From positions 320,001-384,000 of the forward strand of contig JAPVLO010000622.1 of NCBI GenBank assembly GCA_027257055.1: a DNA stretch of 64,000 bases, given 5' to 3'. This DNA is from Cephalopachus bancanus (lineage: Eukaryota; Chordata; Mammalia; Primates; Tarsiidae). The notes under the pieces are model-generated. The model worked only from the letters and a program-made list of their open reading frames with translations, was not told the origin of the DNA and made no database searches. The translations under genes and the position numbers were made by a program. This document shows positions 1 to 12,375 of the stretch, piece after piece; the first letter of the stretch is position 1; each line of letters opens with the position of its first letter.

Positions 1-415
1 CATGTTATTATTATTGTTGTTGTTGTTGTTGCTATTATTTGCAGAGACGGGGTCTTGCTGTGTGGCCCCTGCGGGTCTCGAACCGTCGGCTTCCAGCGAT
101 CCTCCTGCCTCAGCCTCCCATTAGCTGAGATGACGGCTGATTTTCATATTATTATTATTATTGTCGTTTCACGTTATTATTATTGTTGTTGTTGTTTTGC
201 TATTATTTGCAGAGACGGGGTCTTGCTGTGTGGCCCCGGCGGGTCTCGAACCCTCGGCTTCCAGCGGTCCTCCCGCCTCAGCCTCCAATTAGCTGAGACG
301 TCGGCTGATTTTCATATTATTATTATTGTTGTTGTTGTTGTTGTTGTTGTTGCAGAGACGGGGTCTGGCTACGCGGCCCAGGCGGGTCTCGAACCCTCGG
401 CCTCCCACAATCTAA
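1..415 (-). repeat. Three antisense 7SL/Alu-type SINE monomers separated by TTA/TTG microsatellites
   Basis: Three copies (about 45-150, 205-310, 350-410) read GAGACGGGGTCTTGCTGTG...GGTCTCGAAC...GCCTCAGCCTCC, the complement of the 3' half of an Alu/FLAM monomer. Each is preceded by TTATTATTGTTGTTG, the complement of an A-rich tail. The third copy is truncated and runs into non-repeat sequence at about 415. Confidence 0.8.
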
Positions 416-3285
416 AACCGGGGTCACAGACCAGCCAGGGATCTTGCCGGGGTGGCCCTTGTGTTGACACGTGACCGAAAATGTCACCCCGTGGACGCCT
501 GTGACCCGGGCAACGCACATGTGACATGTGACATATATGACGCAGGCTGTGCGTGCATAGACACGTACGTGGAGCTAATATGTTCTAGAGGCATGATAGG
601 TCGTGCTTATATGTTTTCTGTGTGTTGTATGTGCTATACATGTGTACGCTGACCAAATATCAGGCGCGCCTAGAGCCTGTTACATGCGTGTTTACCACAC
701 GCGACGCTACAGACACCCATGTAGCATGTGATACAGTAGATAACATGCAAATGCCCTGCTATGTATGATATGTCGAATGTCCAACGTTCCATGACCTATG
801 GTTTATGATATCATGGGTCACATATCACACATCCCCTCGCATATTATGTACTGTGTTACATATTACATGCTACGGACTATGTGATAGAGGGTACATGAAG
901 TGTTACTCATGATATGTTGCATGTTTTACCACGAATTACATGTCACAGCATATATCTCGTAGCACGTAATACGTCACGTGCTACAGACCATGTTATATGT
1001 TAAATGTTAGATACTGTATCAGTTATCGTGTCATACATCCACATCACATATCATATCATATATCATAAATCATGATCATGGTATACATTTTATATGATGC
1101 ATATCACATATCACATATTATATCACATACCATAAATCATGATCATGGTATACATTTTATATGATGCATTAAAGGTTACATGTTGTGTGATATTGTGTGT
1201 CATATCACATATCACATATCGTCTCACATGTCGTATATGTTAAACGCCTTAGAGCATACGAAGCATTATATGTCAAAGATTGCATCATATCATGTCATAT
1301 ATCATATGTCATACCACGTATATATGAAATGTCACATGTTGTACTACTTAGCGTATATCACACACCACATATCATATCACATCACATATCATATGTCACC
1401 TTATACATCGCATACCATGTTATCCATTACATGTCAAATGTTCCATGACCTATGGTTTCTTAGATCATGGATCACATATCACACATCCCCCTCACATATC
1501 GTGTACTGTGTTACATATTACATGCTATGCACTGTATGATAGCGGGTAAAAGAAGTGTCACTCATGATTCAATGTATTGTATGTTTTGCCACGAATCACA
1601 TGTCACCGCATATATCTTGTATCACGTAACACGTCACGTGCTATCGACGATATTCTATGTTAAATGTCAGATGTTGGATGAGCTACCATGTCATACAGCA
1701 CATATCGGCATGTCATGTCACAAATCATAAATCACGATCATGTTACACATTTTACATGATGTATGAGACGTTACATGCTGTATTATATTGTGTGTTATGT
1801 CACGTATCACATGTCGTCTCACATATCGTCCATGCTACATACCCTGTCGTATGCTATGTATTAAGTGTCAAATATTGCATGCCATCATGTCATGTACCAG
1901 CCATCACGTGTCACACGTCATATCGTACCCCGTTCATACCAAATGTCACATATTGCACGACAGATCATACATCACGTACCACGTATCATATCGTATCACA
2001 TGTCATATATCGTATGATCGGTTGCATACGATGTTCTAGATTATAAATGAAATGTCACATGTTCTGTGACCTGTTGTATCTTATATCACGTGTCACGTAT
2101 CACATCATAGATCATACATTATCATACTATGTGTCTTATATGATATGCCGCATTATATCTTGCGTGTTAAACGTCATGTGATCCTGTGTGTTGCGTCACA
2201 TATCACACAGCACATCACACGTCCTATCATGGATATTAAAGACCGTACACCGTATCATGCATCGAACGTTAAAGCCCGCGTCATATGATATCATACATCA
2301 CCTATCACACATTGTATCGTATATCACCCATGATGATCATGTCATGTATTTCATATGATCTCTGAAACGTTGCATGTCATATGATGTTGCGTGTCATACC
2401 ACCTGTCGCATGTCACAGCACATATCGCATACGTTAGACACCCTACAGCGTATGAAGCATTCGGTGTCCAAGATTGCGTCATATCGTGTCATATATCATA
2501 TATGACACATCATCTCATACCACGGACCGATGAAATGTCACGTGTTGCACTACATATCCTGTATCACACACCACATATCATATCATAGCACACATCATAT
2601 GTCACCGTATCCATCGCATACTACATGATGCACTACGTGTCAAGCATTACATGATCGATTGCACGCAATGTCATGTGTCACACGTCCCGTATCACGTCCC
2701 ACATCATATTCCATGCGACACACCGCGTTCCGTATGAAACGCCACACACGGCGCTGTGTTCTGGCACATAGCTCACGTCACATGTCACATGCCACATCAC
2801 GCCGCATGGCATCCATCGCCTCATGTATTACATGCTACCTGCCGTGTCGTGTCACACGTGACATGCGACGTGCTGTGTGACGTCACAGGTCACGTATCAC
2901 AGATCACACATCATGTCACGTATCGCCGAACCCCCTGTCTGTCACGCGCTACAGACCATGTCACATGTCCAACGTCACATACGGCGTCACACGATGTCAC
3001 GGATCACATGTCGCCTGTCACAGGTCATATCACACCACCCATCGCCCGTCGCATGCTGTGTTAGGCGTCACCGACGCCATCGTGTCCCGCGTGACCTGTG
3101 GCATGTGGTGGGTCACAGCGCCGATGACGTCACAGGTCGCGCGCCCCCGATCACACGTCATGCCACGCGTCAGCCACCCTATTCGACATTACACGCCACG
3201 GGCCGTGTTGCGCGTCACGGGTCACACGGGGTGGGCCATGACGCCACCGGCCCCAGGTCCCGGGCCACAGAGATACCGCGCCTGA
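416..3285. repeat. Degenerate CATATCAC/ATGTCACATATC satellite with a roughly 600-650 bp higher-order period
   Basis: Positions 416-530 look single copy. From about 530 the sequence is dominated by short words such as CATATCACATATCA and ATGTCATATATCA. A longer period is visible: the block at 812-1030 (CACATATCACACATCCCC ... GTACTGTGTTACATATTA) recurs at 1466-1690, and the block at 1166-1440 (GAAATGTCACATGTTG, ACACACCACATATCAT) recurs at 2366-2620 with an intermediate relative at 1750-1960. Toward 2650-3285 the same words become CpG-rich. No gene is seen. Confidence 0.7.
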
Positions 3286-4345
3286 CGTCTTATTAATAAA
3301 CTAGTAAATTAATTAATAAATAAATTAATTAATCACATTTCTTCGATTATATTAATCAATAAATTAATCAATAAATTAATAAATTAATCAATAAATTAAT
3401 TGCACCTCCTCAATTATATTAATAAATAAACTGATAAGTTAATTGACAAATTAATTAATATTATTATATTAATTAATAAATTAATGAATTAATCAACAAA
3501 TTAATAAATTAATCAATAAATCAGTTAATTACGTCTCCTCAATTAAATTAATAAATAAATTGATAGATTAATTGACAAATTAATCAATAAATTACATCTC
3601 TTCAATTATATTCATTAATAAATTAATAAATCAATCAATAAATTAATCAATTAACCAATAAATCGATTAATTACGCCTCCTCAATTATATTAACAAATAA
3701 ATTGATGGATTAATTGACAAATTAATCAATAAATTACATCTCTTCGATTATATTCATTAATAAATTAATCAATTAAGCAATAAATCAATAAATTAATCAA
3801 TAAATCGATTAATTACGTCTCCTCAATTATATTTATAAATAAATTGATGGATTAATTGACAAAATAATCAATAAATTACATCTCTTCGATTATATTCATT
3901 AATAAATCAATAATTAACAATAAATCATAATTAATCAATAAATCGATTAATTACGTCTCCTCAATTATATTTATAAATAAATTGATGGATTAATTGACAA
4001 AATAATCAATAAATTACATCTCTTCGATTATATTCATTAATAAATCAATAAATTAATCAATAAATCGATAAATTAATCAATAAATCGATTAATTACATCT
4101 CCTCAATTATATTAATAAATAAATTGATGGATTCATTGACAAATTAATCAATAAATTACATCTCTTCGATTATATTCATTAATAAATTAATAAATTAATC
4201 AATAAATTAATAAATTAATCAATAAATCAGTTCATTGCGTCTCCTCAATTATATTAAAAAAACTGATAGATTAATCGACAAATCACTTAATAAATCCCAT
4301 CTCTTCGATTCTATTAATTAATAAATTCATAAAACAATAAACTGC
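3286..4345. repeat. AT-rich minisatellite (AATTAATCAATAAATTAAT type), period about 130-140 bp
   Basis: Almost only A and T, built from ATTAATCAATAAATTAAT words. A marker CTCCTCAATTATATT recurs near 3400, 3535, 3675, 3815, 3955, 4095 and 4232, and a second marker CATCTCTTCGATTATATT alternates with it. About seven units of 130-140 bp. No gene. Confidence 0.85.
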
Positions 4346-4480
4346 ATCCCGTGACCTCGACCCCCGGGGCCGTCGCCGCGACCCCTTGACCTTGACCCGC
4401 GCCGCCGTCACGGCGACCTCGACGCGACCCTCGGACGGCGACCCCAGGGTGTGGGTGTCGCGGGTGTTACCATTACAGCC
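4346..4480. other. Short GC- and CpG-rich block
   Basis: Abrupt change from AT-rich repeat to GACCTCGACCCCCGGGGCC-type sequence with many CpGs. Nothing coding recognised. Confidence 0.5.
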
Positions 4481-5062
4481 GTCGCCGACGCCGTCGTGGT
4501 TGTTCTCGGGTTTGAGGCCGGGGACGTGACTGTCACGGGCGTTGTTATTGTTCGACTCGGGAGCCGGGGCGTTTCTCCCCCCCCGTTACGGTTATTGGCG
4601 GCGTCGTTGTTGTTGGGATTGCCGTCGCTATTGTTATTACTGTTATTATATTATTATTGTTATTGCTATTATTATTATTACCATTATTATCATTATTATT
4701 ATTATTATTATCATTGCACACATCATATCGGACGTCGCTTTGTTATTATTATTCCCGGGGGGGGCCCGGGTGTCTTTCCCCCCCCCGCCTCCGCCGCCGG
4801 GCCGTTATTATTACCGTCGCTGCCGTCGTGGTTGTTTCGGCGACGGATTTGGGGGGGGTCGTTATGATTACTGTGGCTGTGGCGGTTGTTGTTGTTGTTA
4901 TTATTATTATTGCGGTGGTGGTTGTTGCTGCCGTCGTGGCTGTTTTCGTGACCGTTATTATTACCGCCGAGGTTGCTGCTGCTGTTGTTGTTATTACGGC
5001 TGTCGTCGTGGTTGTTGCCGTCGTGGCTGTTTCCGTGACGGTTATTATTACCGTCCTGCGGG
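4481..5062 (+). repeat. Degenerate (GTT/ATT/GTC)n trinucleotide array
   Basis: Triplet-periodic sequence of GTTATTATTACCGTCGTGGTT type. It keeps a 3-bp phase, so all forward frames stay open as runs of V, I, A and Y-rich low-complexity peptide. This is not a gene. Confidence 0.75.
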
Positions 5063-6780
5063 CAACAATAGCGACGGCCACAGTCACGACAACGACCCCC
5101 ACGAGTTCGGGAGTCACGACCTGGAGCATCACAACCGGGACAACAATAGCGACGAGCCCCCGCCAGCCCGCTCCATAATAATAACAGACCAGCGCGGAGG
5201 GCGACGGCGCTGCGGGGGCCCCGAGAACGCGGGGAAACAATAGCGACGGCCGTAATCATAGCCGCCACCGTCCTCGCAACAGGAATAATAACAATAACAA
5301 GAACGGGGCCAGCAGTAATAATAACAGCAATCACGATAACAACCGTAACGACCGCGATCACGAAAACAATAGTGACAACCATAATAATAACAGCCGTGAC
5401 AACAACAGCGACGGCAGCGGTCACGAAAACCACAGTAGTGACCACAACAATAATCCCAACCATGCCAGCAACAACAACGACGGCCACACCGCCGCCAACA
5501 ACCGCGATCGCCCCAGCGACAGTAACAGTAGCCTCAGGAACAGCAACGGGAACAGCAAAAACTTCCTCAACGGCGATAATCGCGTTAGCCGCCCCCACGG
5601 CGACAACAGCGACGGCCTCGGTACTAATAACAGCCACCGCCCGAACACCCACGACGCCCGTAACGGTAACGGCTCTTCCGGCGGGAGAAGTCAATAATAA
5701 CAAAAACATCGCCAGCGATAATAATAATAATAATAACAAAAACATCAGCAATAATAATAACAACGAATAACCTCAAAAATAATAATAGCAGCGACAATTG
5801 CAATAAAAACAATAATAATAACAGTAACAATCACAATAAAAAACAATAACAGCGACAATCGCAATAAAAACAATAATAATAACAGTAACAATCACAATAA
5901 AAAACAATAATAACAGCAACAATCGCAATAAAAACGACGACGACGGCGACATCAATAATAATAACAACGAATAACCTCAAAAATAATAACAGCGACAATC
6001 GCAATAAAAATCAATAATAATAACAGCAACAATCGCAATAAAAACGACGACGACGGCGACATCAATAATAATAACAACGAATAACCTCGAAAATAATAAC
6101 AGCGACAAGCAAAACAAAAAACAACCACGACGGCGACATCAATAACAACATCCACGATAATATCGAGAATAACAACCGTCATAATCACAGCAACAATCGC
6201 GATAAACAACAGCAACAATCGCGATAAAAGCAATAACAACAGCAACAACCGCAGTATAAAACAACAATAATAACAACAACAATCGCAATAAAAACAATAA
6301 TAATAACGGCGACGATCGCAATAAAAACGACGACGACGGCAACATCAGTAATAATAATAATAACGAATAACCTCAAAAACAATAACAATAAAAACGATAA
6401 TAATAACAGCAACCATCACAATAAAAAACAACAATAATAACAGCGACGATCGCAATAAAAGCAATAATAATAACAGAACATCACAACAAAAACGACACGA
6501 CACGTACGGCCACATAATAATACAGTCGACAACGAATAACTCGGAACAATAAAACAGCACATACAATAAAAGCAATATAATAACAGCAACCATCCCAAAA
6601 AAACGACACGACGACGACGGGGACATCGATAATAATAACACCCGAGGGGAAGGGCGCCGGGGGAGGGAGTATCAACCACGACCCACGTCCCACGGATCAC
6701 GCCAACAATAGCGACGTCCGCAGCCGCCGTCATCGATCATAACAGCCACAGCCACAACAATAGCGACGACAACAACACGG
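5063..6780 (-). repeat. Degenerate (AAC/AAT/GAC)n trinucleotide array, opposite polarity to the preceding block
   Basis: From about 5063 the triplets become GCAACAATAGCGACGGCC, the complement of the preceding array. Polarity is kept to 6780. Larger duplications are visible at about 5820-6075 (AATCGCAATAAAAACGACGACG and relatives). No gene. Confidence 0.75.
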
Positions 6781-6957
6781 CCTCACGATAACAATAACGG
6801 CCACGACCCCCCGACGCCCGCGACCGCGGCGACCCCCGCCACGACCCCGACCTCGGTCCCCGGAGCGGGAAGAGGCCGAGCGGCCGGGCCGGGGTTCGAG
6901 CCCCGCCTGGGCCGCCTGGCCAGGCCCCGGGTCAACAATAGCGACAGCCACACAATA
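6781..6957 (+). repeat. Degenerate SINE (7SL monomer) fragment
   Basis: GGGTTCGAGCCCCGCCTGGGCCGCCTGGCCAGG at about 6893-6925 matches the body of the window's SINE family, followed by an A-rich CAATAATAG tail. The upstream part is GC-rich and unrecognisable. Confidence 0.5.
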
Positions 6958-8340
6958 ATAGAAAAAAATAAAATGAAATGAAATGAAATGAAATGAAATG
7001 AAATAAAATGAAATGAAATGAAATGAAATGAAATAAAGCCCACGCGGGGAGACCCCCACTCACAAGGAAATAAAATCACATAAAATCGAGACCCACGCAG
7101 TGAGACCCCCACCCAAAATAAAATGAGATAAAATGAGATAAAATGAAATGAAATAAAATGAAATGAAATAAAATGAAATGAAATAAAACCCACACGGGGA
7201 GACCCCTAATCAAAATAAAATGAAATAAAATAAAATCGAGACCCACGCGGTGAGACCCCCACCCACAATGAAATAAAATGAAATAAAATGAAATAAAATA
7301 AAACGAAATAAAATAAAATGCAATAAAATGAAATAAAATAAAGCAGATCCCACGCAGGGAGACCCCCACTCACAAAAAATTAAGATACAATAAAATCGAG
7401 ACCCACGCAGTGAGACCCCCAACCCAAAAAAAATGAGATAAAAAAATGAAAAATAAAATAAAATTAGAAACGCGAATAAAATAAAAATAAAACAATCCCA
7501 CGCAGGGAGACCCCCACTCCAAAAAAATAAAGATAAAATAAAATCAAAAAAGAATCCACGTAGGAGACCCCCACCCAAAAAATAAAATGAGGATAAAAAT
7601 AAAATGAGAATAAAAATTGGAAGCATGAAATGAAATAAAATGAAATGAAAGAAATAAAATCAAGCCCACAGGCGAGACCCCTACCCAAAAAAATAAATAA
7701 AATAAATATCAGACCCACGCGGTGAGACCCCCACCCACAATAAATAAAATAAAGAAAACAATAAAATAAACCCATAGAGACCCACCAAAATAAAAATAAA
7801 ATAAAATAAAATAAAGGCCCACGCAGGGAGACCCCCCCCTCACAAAAAATAAGATACAATAAAATCGGCCCACGCAGTGAGACCCCCACCCCAAATAAAC
7901 ATAAATAAAATATAAAAATAAAATACAACAGTTCCACGCAGGGAGACCCCCACCCAAAATAAAGTAAAAAATAAAATCAAGGCCCACGCAGGGAGACCCC
8001 CACCCAAGTAAAGTAAAGATAAAATAAAATAAGGCCCACGCAGGGAGACCCCCACCCAAATAAAATGAAATAGATACAATAAAATAAAGGGCCCCCAAAC
8101 GTAGGGAGACCCCCACCCAAAATAAAATAAAATAAATAAATCAAGGCCCACGCAGGGAGACCCCCACCCACAATAAAATAAAATAAAAAAAATAAAATCA
8201 AGGCCCACGTAGGGAGACCCCCACCCAAATAAAAAAAAAAATAAAATAAGATCAAGGCCCACGCAGGGAGACCCCCACCCACAATAAAATAAAAGAGAAT
8301 AAAATCAAGGCCCACGCAGGGAGACCCCCGCCCCAAATAA
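6958..8340 (+). repeat. Minisatellite built from a SINE 3' end plus AAATA/AAATG tail, about 20 copies
   Basis: Starts as (AAATG)n, then alternates a 25-30 bp core GGCCCACGCAGGGAGACCCC with AAATAAAATA-type spacer. The core equals the SINE 3' end (GCCCACATAGCAAGACCCC) and the spacer equals its A-rich tail. About 20 cores lie between 7040 and 8330 at spacings of roughly 50-110 bp. Long open frames on the minus strand here are repeat artefacts. Confidence 0.85.
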
Positions 8341-8627
8341 GACGGAATAGGCCACGCGGGGAGCCGTTTTGGGGCCGTTTCCGCGCTTTCGGCGCCTCCG
8401 CCCCGGGGCTGACGCGCCATTTGCATTTCGCCCGGGGCGGCCGCCAGAGCCGGCGCGGCGGGCGGGGGTCGCGGCCCGGCCCGGGGGGCGCCCGGGGGGC
8501 GGGCTCGGCCTGGGGGGGCGGGGGCTGGCGTTCCCGCCCGGGCCGGCCGGGGCCTGGGGGGGAGGGAGGTGGGATCTCGAAGCTGGGCCCGTGGGGCTCG
8601 CACTCCGGAGGGGCGGGGCGGGCTGGG
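8341..8627. other. GC/CpG-rich block without recognised gene
   Basis: Very GC-rich, many CpGs (CCGGGGCGGCCGCCAGAGCC). It lies between two tandem arrays. CpG-island-like by eye only; no coding exon recognised. Confidence 0.45.
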
Positions 8628-9612
8628 GGCTGAGACCCCCGGGGGCTGGATTTGTGGGGTCGAGACCCCAGGCCTGGATTTGTGGGGTCGAGACCCCCAG
8701 GGCTGGATTTGTAGGGTTGAGACCCCCAGGGCTGGATTTGGGGGTCGAGACCCCCAGGGCTGGATTTGTGGGGTCGAGACCCCAGGCCTGGATTTGTGGG
8801 GTCGAGACCCCAGGGCTGGATTTGTGGGGTCGAGACCCCCAGGGCTGGATTTGTAGGGTTGAGACCCCAGGCCTGGATTTGTGGGGTCGAGACCCCCAGG
8901 GCTGGATTTGGGGGTCGAGACCCCAGGCCTGGATTTGTAGGGTCGAGACCCCCAGGGCTGGATTTGTGGGGTCGAGACCCCAGGCCTGGATTTGTAGGGT
9001 CGAGACCCCCAGGGCTGGATTTGGGGGTCGAGACCCCCAGGCCTGGATTTGTAGGGGTCGAGACCCCCAGGGCTGGATTTGTAGGGTCGAGACCCCCAGG
9101 GCTGGATTTGGGGGTCGAGACCCCCCGGCCTGGATTTGTAGGGTCGAGACCCCAGGCCCGGATTTGGGGGTCGAGACCCCCAGGCTGGATTTGTAGGGGG
9201 CGAGACCCCCAGGGCTGGATTTGGGGGTCGAGACCCCCAGGGCTGGATTTGTGGGGTCGAGACCCCAGGCCTGGATTTGTGGGGTCGAGACCCCCAGGCC
9301 TGGATTTGTGGGGTCGAGACCCCCAGGGCTGGATTTGGGGGTCGAGACCCCCAGGCCTGGATTTGTAGGGTCGAGACCCCCAGGGCTGGATTTGTGGGGT
9401 CGAGACCCCCAGGCCTGGATTTTGGGGTCGAGACCCCCAGGCCTTTGGGTTTGTAGGGTCGAGATCCCCAGGCCTGGATTTGTGGGGTCGAGACCCCCAG
9501 GGCTGGATTTGTGGGGTCGAGACCGACCGGGGGGTTTTGGGGGGCGCCCCGGCCGGGTTTTTGGGGGCGGCCCCCGGGCTGGATTTGTGGGGTCGAGACC
9601 CCGGGGTGGGCG
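8628..9612. repeat. 29-bp minisatellite with hairpin core, about 30 copies
   Basis: Unit GGCTGGATTTGTGGGGTCGAGACCCCCAG (variants GGCCTGG, TAGGGTC, GGGGGTC). Each unit holds GGGGTC-GA-GACCCC, a perfect 6-bp inverted repeat with a 2-base loop. Because 29 is not a multiple of three, all frames on both strands cycle without stops. This explains the long open frames spanning the region, which are not genes. Confidence 0.92.
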
Positions 9613-10955
9613 GTCCCCTGCCGGTCTAGGGTCGACCCCCAGTGTCTGCGTTTCTGCTCCGACCTTTTGTCGGCGTCGGCAGGGCTGCTCTGGGGGTCTC
9701 CGTGTCTCTCTCTGTCCGTCACGTCCTTCTGTGTCTCCGTCTCTCTCCGTCTCTTTCTGTCTCTCTCTTTCTGTGTCTCTGTCTCTCTCTCTGTCTCTGT
9801 CCCTCTGTCTCTGTCTGTCTCCCTGTCTCTGTGGCACTCTCTGTCTCTCTCTGCATCTCTGTCTCGCTATGTCTCGGTCTCTCTGTCTCTATCTCTCTCT
9901 GTCTCTCTCCATCTCTCTGTCTCTGTCTCTCTCCATTTCTCTCCGTCTCTCTCTCTGTCTCTGTCTCCGTCTCTCTCCGTCTCTCTCTCCATCTCTCTGT
10001 CTCTATCTCTCTCTGTCTTTCTGTCTCTCTCTCTGTCTCTCTCTGTCTCTCTCCATCTCTCTGTCTCTGTCTCTGTCTCTCTCCATCTCTCTCCGTCTCT
10101 GTCTCTGTCTCCGTCTCTCTCCGTCTCTGTCTCCGTCTCTCTCTGTCTCTCTGTCTCTCTGTCTCTCTCCGCTTCTCTCTCTGTCTCTCTCTGTCTCTGT
10201 CTCTCTCCATCTCTCTGTCTCTGTCTCTCTCCATCTCTCTCCGTCTCTCTCCCTGTCTCTGTCTCTCTCCTCTCTCTGTCTCTATCTCTCTCTGTCTCTC
10301 TGTCTCTCTCCGCTTCTCTCTCTGTCTCTCTCTGTCTCTGTCTCTCTCCATCTCTCTGTCTCTGTCTCTCTCCATCTCTCTCCGTCTCTCTCCTGTCTCT
10401 GTCTCTCTCCGTCTCTCTCTGTCTCTGTCTCCATCTCTCTCCGTCTCTCTCTCCATCTGTCTGTCTCTCTCTCTCTCTGTCTCTCTGTCTCTCTCCGTCT
10501 CTCTCTCTGTCTCTCTCTGTCTCTGTCTCTCTCCATCTCTCTGTCTCTGTCTCTGTCTATCTCCATCTCTCTCCGTCTCTCTCCGTCTCTGTCTCTCTCC
10601 GTCTCTCTCTGTCTCTGTCTCCGTCTCTCTCCATCTCTCTCTCCATCTCTCTGTCTCTCTGTCTCTCTCTGTCTCTGTCTCTCTCCATCTCTCTGTCTCT
10701 GTGTCTCTCCATCTCTCTCCGTCTCTCTCTCTGTTTCTGTGTCTCTCCATCTCTCTCCTCTCTCTCTCTGTCTCTGTCTCTCTCCGTCTCTCTCTGTCTC
10801 TGTCTCCGTCTCTCTCCGTCTCTCTCTCCATCTCTCTGTCTCTCTGTCTCTTCTCTGTCTCTCTCCGCTTCTCTCTCTGTCTCTCTCTGTCTCCGTCTCT
10901 CTCCCTGTCTCTGTCTCTCTCCGTCTCTCCCCGTCTCCCTCTCGGTCTCTCTCGC
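9613..10955. repeat. CTCTGT/CTCCGT/CTCCAT polypyrimidine array
   Basis: Positions 9613-9700 are single-copy sequence leading into the array. From there to 10955 the plus strand is nearly all TCTCTCTGTCTCTGTCTCTC. Blocks of about 110-140 bp (CGCTTCTCTCTCTGTCTC...) recur, for example near 10160 and 10305, so there is a higher-order period. Same simple-repeat family as the GAGACA arrays in CRLF2 introns, but on the opposite strand. Confidence 0.9.
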
Positions 10956-11520
10956 CGCCGCCCTCCGCCGGGCCCAGCGAGCCAGACCCCACCTCGCTAA
11001 CCCAGCCCCCCACTCCCCCCGCGGCCTCCGCGCGTCCGGCCCGCGACCCCTGGGGCGACCCCGCCCCCGACGCCCCCGACCGCGACCCCAGACCCCGGCC
11101 CGGCCGGCCGCGCCTCCCCGCCGCCCCCGCCCCCCCTTCCGCCGCTTCCCGCCCGCGGGCGCCGACCGGAGCCCCCCGGGCTGACACCCGCGATCAAAGC
11201 CCCCCGGCGTGTGGGGGGGCGGGGCCGCCGGGAGCAGGGCGGGCGGTTAGGGGAGGGGCGGCTGCACAGGCCCGCGCCGGCGGGGGCTGCTTCTCCCGCT
11301 TTGGGCCTGGGGTCTCGCTGTGCGGGCCCGTCGCGAGGCCGGAAACGCCGCCTGGACTCGTTGCTATTATTGTTTTCGTTGTTGTTTTGGAGTCGGGGGT
11401 CTCCCGACGGGGGCCCGGGCGGGTCCCGAACCCCAGACTCGGGCCCGCCTCCGCCTCCCGTGGCGCCTGGCGGGGGGGGGGGATGGGATGATTTTCTGGT
11501 GTTTTTTTCCACTGCTGACA
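10956..11520 (-). other. GC-rich region with one antisense SINE piece
   Basis: Positions 10956-11290 are C/G-rich with many CpGs and no recognised exon. At about 11300-11465 an antisense SINE monomer is visible (GGGGTCTCGCTGTGCGGGCC ... TTGCTATTATTG ... GGGTCCCGAACCCC). It ends before a poly-G and poly-T patch. Confidence 0.5.
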
Positions 11521-12375
11521 GGAGCATAATCCTTGCACGGGCGCCCTGCGGTGCATAATCCTTGCACGGGCACCCTGCGGTGCATAATCCTTGCACGGGC
11601 ACCCTGCGGTGCATAATCCTTGCACGCGCACACCACGGGGCGCAATCCTTGCACGGGCACCCCGGGGCGCATAATCTTTGCGCGCGCACCCCGCAGCGCC
11701 TCATGTTTGCACGGGCCGCCGGCGGGGCCTAATCCTGGCACGTGCACGCGGCGGCGCACAATCCTTGCGCAGGGCGGCCGGGGTGCCTGACCTCGGCGCG
11801 TGCCCACCGCGGTGCACGACCTCGGCCAGGCCCACCGCGGCGCATAATCCTTGCACCTGGGAGCAGGCGGCCCCTCACGCTGGCACGGGCACACAGGGGT
11901 GCCTAACTCTTGCACGTGTACCGCGCGGTGCCTAATCCTGGCCCGTGCACGCCGCGGTGTGTGATCCTGGCACAGGCGCCCTGCGGGGCGTCACCTGGGC
12001 GCAGGCCCGCCCCGGCGCGCCAGCTTGGTCCGGGGGCACGGTGGCGCCTAATGCTTGCACGGGCTCGCCGCGGCGCCCCATCCGGGCACGCGCACCCCGA
12101 ACTGGGTCCGGGCATCCAGGGGCGCCTCATCCTTGCACGGGCACCCCGGGAGGCCCGATCTTCGCGCACACACGCCGCGGGGCCTCCGCTTGGGGCGGGC
12201 ACACGGTGGTGCCTAATCCTTGCACGGGCTCGCCGCGGTGCCTGATCCGGGCACGCGCACCGCGAACGGGGCCCGGGCATACAGTGGGGCCTCATCCTTG
12301 CACGCGCACCCCGCGGCGCCTCCCCCTCGGCCGCGCACCCCGCGGCGCCCCGCCCTGGCCCGCGCTCCCGGGGGC
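11521..12375 (+). repeat. About 29-31 bp minisatellite, GCATAATCCTTGCACGGGCACC type, about 28 copies
   Basis: The first copies (11530-11620) are nearly identical 29-mers beginning GCATAATCCTTGCACGGGC. Later copies diverge (GCCTAATCCTTGCACGGGCT, GCACGCGCACCCCG) and become longer. Several units keep TAATCC. No gene. Confidence 0.85.

Noticed and set aside
8628..11491. Long frames on both strands through the 29-bp and CTCTGT arrays
   Set aside because: A 29-bp unit cycles frames, and CTCTGT has no stop in several frames. Composition is pure repeat.
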